A stretch of 64,000 nucleotides of DNA, from positions 1 through 64,000 of the forward strand of contig NZ_AGAF01000064.1 of the NCBI RefSeq assembly GCF_000224515.1, in the 5' to 3' direction. A model generated the notes under the pieces. The model worked only from the letters and a program-made list of their open reading frames with translations. It had not been told where the DNA came from and did not search any database. Positions 60,531 to 64,000 of this stretch are shown here, one piece after another. Each line of letters starts with the position of its first letter. The first letter of the stretch is position 1. Position numbers and translations under genes: made by a program. Source of the stretch: Desulfosporosinus sp. OT (GTDB lineage: Bacteria > Bacillota > Desulfitobacteriia > Desulfitobacteriales > Desulfitobacteriaceae).

Positions 60531-63080
60531 CTAACGGCGGGAACTAACCCACTGGCTTACTATTGCCTGCTCTTCTTCCAAAGTGTGAATCCGGCCTTGA
60601 AGCCAAGCCTGGCGCACTTGATCAAGGATTTCTCCGATTACTGGCCCCTGTTTAATACCCATCTTAATCAAAGTTTTTCCATCTATGGACATATTAATCT
60701 TTTGACAGGCCTCCAGATATTCCGTAATCATTTGCTTAAAACGTTCATCTCGAGCTAAAACCAACAAGACTTCCTTTGGGATTTTGTTAAGCAGTTGATC
60801 CATCTCATTTAAAGTCAATGGCTTCGCTAAGGACTCACGCAGATGTACAAAGGTCATGGTTACATCTCTAAGTGGTCGACTAAAGCATACACGGTCAAGC
60901 ACATTCATAATACTTGCCGTGTCCATTTTAGAAACAGCAATTAACCAACGCACGTGTAAAGGCCAATTGGCGCTGTTTTGAACATCTTCTATGTCAAAGT
61001 TCCAATCATAATCCTTCCCAAACCACGCTTTGAACAAACCGCTCCTAATTAAAGTCTGACCCATATCGAGATAATTTTTTTCGTTAAAAATGAGCAGGAT
61101 TTCTTCTGTAAAACGTTCATTGCTGAGTGTCGAAAGGACGCCTGTGTCTATCGCAGTATATAAGGCTTCAAAGGTTTCTTTGGCTAAATTAAAATGATAA
61201 CGTTCGGCAAAACGTATTGCCCTTAACATACGCGTAGGATCATCAATGAAGCTAATATTATGTAGAAAACGAATTAAACCTTGCTGTAAATCCCGTTTAC
61301 CACCATAATAATCCACAAGTTCTCCAAAACGGTCCGTGTTCAAGCAAATTGCCATGGAATTAATCGTAAAATCACGCCGAAACAAGTCCTCCCGCAGACA
61401 AGATTCCTCGACTTGAGGAAGGGCTCCAGGAAAGGAATAATATTCCCACCGCGTACTAGCTATGTCTAGATGGCTCCCATCAGGGAAAACAATCTGGGCT
61501 GTTCCAAACTTTTCGTGTTGGGTGATCTTTCCATTGGGAATATGCTGCATCAAGGCCCGGGCAAATTGACCACCGTTTCCTTCAATGACAAAGTCTAAAT
61601 CCTGAGTAGGGAAACTCAGGAGTAAATCTCTGACAAACCCCCCTACTATATAAACGGCACACTCTTCTTCCTCCGCGGTATCTCGTACCGCTTCAACGAG
61701 ATTCTGTACCTCTTTCGGTAAGCGTTCCATCAAATCCAGAATATCTTGACGCATTGCGACACTGCGTTCTCGAGCAAGTTGCGTTTCAATAGGAACTGCG
61801 CTGCCATGAACGAGACGCAAAACATCGGACCGTGAGACAATGCCAACAAGATTACCCTCTTCAATCACCGGAAGGCGCCCAATATCGTGCAAAACCATCA
61901 GACGCTGAACTTCATCTAAAGGTGCCTCTACATCCACCGTAGTCACCCTTGTGGTCATAAAACCCTTCACTGGCGCGTGTTGCAGACCATGTTTAATCGC
62001 CTTATCGACATCTCGCCGCGAAATAATTCCCACTAAACGCTCATCCACAGTGACAGGAACTCCTGTGTGCCCATAACGCAATAGAATTTGTTCTACCTCG
62101 CCTAACTTCGTATCGGGCGAGACTGTCTTAACTGGAAAACTCATCATATCCCGAGCCAGGTGAGGTCGTTTAGCACGGCCCTGAATAGCTGAACGCAGCT
62201 GTTTCAGGATAACAGGCAGTTCGGCGTCCTTGATGGTGGCAGAAGCCGCTCTCGGATGACCTGCCCCACCAAATAACTGTACCAACCCATTGACCGCTAA
62301 CCCTCGTCCTTTCGAACGGCCTACGAGATATACCCGGTTCTCCATCTTGACCAACAAAAATAGCGTATCAGCACCTTCGAATTCCCCAACTCTGTGAGCC
62401 AATAAAGCGAGACCACCAACATAATCCTTAGTCTCAGCATACGAGAGATACACTGGTAACCCATCAAAAAATTCCGTTTGTCCTTGGACAAGCAATTGTT
62501 GTAATAGCTCTTTTTGTTCCTCAGCCAGCGGCCGTCGTAAATATTCAGCAATAACCCCTAAATTCGCACCTTGTTCTAACAAATAAGCCACAGCTCGAAC
62601 ATCACGGACTGTGGTACTATCAAACAATAAACTCCCCGTATCGTCATAAATTCCGATGGCAATCAACGTCGCTTCAAAACTACTTAAGGGTAACCCAAAC
62701 CCTGCTAACTTTTCAACGAGGAGAGTTGCACATGCTCCAACCGGTTCAATAACCATTCCCGGTTCGACCTTGCCAGCATAGGGATGATGATCATAAATCT
62801 CCACCTCAACCTGAGGAATTCGAGCGACCTTTTCGCCCAGAGTTCCGGCTCGATGCAGTTCATGGGTGTCAACTAAGATAACTCTTGAAACATCTTGCAC
62901 GTTAATATCCTGAGCTTTGCGAAACCTTAGTTGATCCTTATATAGGGCCAAAAAATCTTGAACATAAAGATTCGGTTTACCATCCATCACCAACACGCTG
63001 TTCGGATAAAGTTTTTGGGCGGCCACCATCGACGCTAATGCGTCAAAATCGATTTGGCGATGAGCCAAAATTATATCCAT
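60531..63080 (-). CDS. DHH phosphoesterase-CBS-tRNA nucleotidyltransferase fusion
   Basis: An 849-residue fusion. At about residues 1-300 are DHH and DHHA1 domains (VDTHELHRA, IYDHHPY, LFGGAGHPRAASA), an exonuclease or oligonucleotide phosphoesterase type. At about 310-435 are two CBS domains, which often bind adenine nucleotides. At about 450-849 is a class II tRNA nucleotidyltransferase with VGGFVRDLLL, DLDFVIEG, RRDFTINSMA and DPTRMLRAIRFAERY. It probably adds A or CCA to tRNA 3' ends, with repair or quality control by the DHH part. The window shows no second nucleotidyltransferase, so it is unclear if it makes CCA or only adds A. Confidence 0.92.
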   Translation of the reverse strand: MDIILAHRQIDFDALASMVAAQKLYPNSVLVMDGKPNLYVQDFLALYKDQLRFRKAQDINVQDVSRVILVDTHELHRAGTLGEKVARIPQVEVEIYDHHPYAGKVEPGMVIEPVGACATLLVEKLAGFGLPLSSFEATLIAIGIYDDTGSLLFDSTTVRDVRAVAYLLEQGANLGVIAEYLRRPLAEEQKELLQQLLVQGQTEFFDGLPVYLSYAETKDYVGGLALLAHRVGEFEGADTLFLLVKMENRVYLVGRSKGRGLAVNGLVQLFGGAGHPRAASATIKDAELPVILKQLRSAIQGRAKRPHLARDMMSFPVKTVSPDTKLGEVEQILLRYGHTGVPVTVDERLVGIISRRDVDKAIKHGLQHAPVKGFMTTRVTTVDVEAPLDEVQRLMVLHDIGRLPVIEEGNLVGIVSRSDVLRLVHGSAVPIETQLARERSVAMRQDILDLMERLPKEVQNLVEAVRDTAEEEECAVYIVGGFVRDLLLSFPTQDLDFVIEGNGGQFARALMQHIPNGKITQHEKFGTAQIVFPDGSHLDIASTRWEYYSFPGALPQVEESCLREDLFRRDFTINSMAICLNTDRFGELVDYYGGKRDLQQGLIRFLHNISFIDDPTRMLRAIRFAERYHFNLAKETFEALYTAIDTGVLSTLSNERFTEEILLIFNEKNYLDMGQTLIRSGLFKAWFGKDYDWNFDIEDVQNSANWPLHVRWLIAVSKMDTASIMNVLDRVCFSRPLRDVTMTFVHLRESLAKPLTLNEMDQLLNKIPKEVLLVLARDERFKQMITEYLEACQKINMSIDGKTLIKMGIKQGPVIGEILDQVRQAWLQGRIHTLEEEQAIVSQWVSSRR

Positions 63081-63541
63081 ACCTACATCCTCAAATTCCT
63101 TATTAAGGCATATTCAAGAAAATAACCAGTCAGTATGCCAGTCTATTTCGTGTCATACTGCATCGGCATGTTCACCTAATAGCCCTGCTATGAGGTAAAC
63201 ATACCTCCTTGTCTGACGCAAAATATCCAAGGCATCTTTGACTTGTTATTTTCTTTCATATGCCTAAAGGATTTATTTTTTAAATTATAACATCTAAGAC
63301 CTATTTACAGCAACTTCAAAGGGTAGCTCGGCTTGTTGAACGACAATAAAAATGCTGGAGAGCATTTGCTCTACTATCAGAAAGTATAAACTTACGTTAA
63401 ATACTGCAAGAAGGGTTAATACGTGCGAAGACAGTGCTGCAAGAAGGTTTTACCCGTGCGAAGACAGTGTCTTCGTCGTTGTCGGGCGCCAGCCAAGTTT
63501 TCTTTATCCGCTAAACTTCCTATTGATTTGACTTTTTTGTC
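63081..63541. other. Intergenic region with family A repeat
   Basis: No convincing gene. Contains the reverse-oriented family A repeat at 63403-63474 and the AGGTA-AACA-TACCT hairpin (about 63194-63207) upstream of the tRNA nucleotidyltransferase fusion. Confidence 0.5.
63403..63474 (-). repeat. Dispersed modular repeat, family A, copy at 63.4 kb
   Basis: On the minus strand, the palindrome CGAAGACACTGTCTTCG (63474-63458) with GCACGGGTAAAACCTTCTTG is followed by a second, truncated module 2 (CACTGTCTTCGCACGTATTA). Only module 2 is present, as a tandem pair. Confidence 0.8.
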
Positions 63542-64000
63542 TTATTGAATATTAATCTTGGGACGATCTAATTGAATTGTTCCTGCAGCCGTAGAAATCT
63601 CTAAATCGATTTTCGTTTTCGCTTCAGGGTAGTTCGGACTGACCCAATTTTTATCCTCTAACAATAAACCTGAACCCATAAAATTAGTATTAGTCGCCAC
63701 TCCATTTAAGCGAATTCTCAGCCCGACATTTTCAGGAACAACTAACGTCAGTTTTGAAGCACCACTGTCAATCTTTCCTTGAGTTGCAATCTCGGTATCC
63801 CCAAATTGGAGTTCGAAATTACTTGCCCCAGTACTGATTTTAAGATCCTCCACCGGAAGTCGTCTTAAATCAATCGTTCCATTGATCGCCCCAGCCGTAA
63901 TATCTAAGTCGTAGTGTACCTTGGTCGATAAGTTAAGCGCTAAACCGCTCCGATTGCTCTTATCGGTGTTTCCTCCAAATGAGGCAGTAGAAAGTGTGAC
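63542..64000 (-). CDS. Toastrack/LiaF-type adhesin-like protein, partial
   Basis: The frame stays open to the right edge, so the N-terminus is missing; 152 residues are seen. The sequence is a regular beta-helix of short strands (DLKISTGASNFELQFGDTE, SGASKLTLVVPENVGLRIRLNG, key parts only), typical of DUF4097/LiaF C-terminal toastrack domains. In relatives these sit on membrane-anchored regulators of the cell-envelope stress response. A leading membrane domain would lie beyond the edge. Confidence 0.75.
   Translation of the reverse strand, partial: VTLSTASFGGNTDKSNRSGLALNLSTKVHYDLDITAGAINGTIDLRRLPVEDLKISTGASNFELQFGDTEIATQGKIDSGASKLTLVVPENVGLRIRLNGVATNTNFMGSGLLLEDKNWVSPNYPEAKTKIDLEISTAAGTIQLDRPKINIQ

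Overview
The window is about 64 kb of chromosome from a spore-forming Gram-positive anaerobe. Gene content and order fit the Peptococcaceae, most like Desulfosporosinus or Desulfitobacterium. This rests on the IspH-S1 fusion, the Der/DUF512 radical SAM pair, the SpoIVA, SpmA/SpmB and YtfJ sporulation genes, and a lactate permease with a GlcD/GlcF-type dehydrogenase. The genus is inferred from gene families and order; no sequence search was run.

Positions 1 to about 13,170 are the integrase-proximal end of a prophage or phage-like integrative element, integrated at the 3' end of a tRNA-Pro(GGG) gene (13168-13244, minus strand). A tyrosine integrase and a CI/LexA-like repressor read rightward. 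A Cro-like gene and a long leftward early operon diverge from them. That operon encodes many small Cys-rich proteins, PcfK-like and PcfJ-like proteins, a DUF3102 coiled-coil protein, a replication initiator with a DnaD-like C-terminus, SSB, a RecU-like resolvase and an ASCH-domain protein. The element continues past the left edge.

From 13.3 to 28 kb, nearly all on the minus strand, is a core cell-envelope block: PheB-like ACT protein, SpoIVA, GpsA, PlsY, Der, a DUF512 radical SAM protein, a membrane protein, an FtsW/SpoVE-family protein, IspH-S1, a PlsC-like protein with altered active-site motifs, Cmk, a CPBP protease and a HAD phosphatase. From 28 to 33 kb are a zinc-dependent PLC-like protein, a large secreted RCC1/CWB2 surface protein and an HD-domain protein. 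From 33 to 38.6 kb is an aromatic amino acid cluster (HutP-like, AroH, DAHP synthase, TyrA, AroA), with AzlCD exporter genes coupled to aroA.

From 39 to 44.5 kb are a BaiN-type flavoprotein, small proteins, a PAP2 phosphatase, a multi-cluster ferredoxin protein and a repeat-rich gap. From 44.6 to 50 kb is a lactate/glycolate oxidation regulon (LldR-like regulator, GlcF, GlcD, LctP), with twin promoters that carry near-identical operator sites. From 50 to 64 kb are RluB, two glycosyltransferases, SpmB, SpmA, YtfJ, DUF2953, ScpB, ScpA, TrpS, an M50 protease, a DHH-CBS-tRNA nucleotidyltransferase fusion and a partial toastrack-type protein.

The most unusual non-coding signal is a set of dispersed modular intergenic repeats at about 27.0, 28.3, 38.7, 41.9 and 63.4 kb. 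They carry hairpins whose two arms change together between copies, and one insertion forms the C-terminus of a neighbouring gene.
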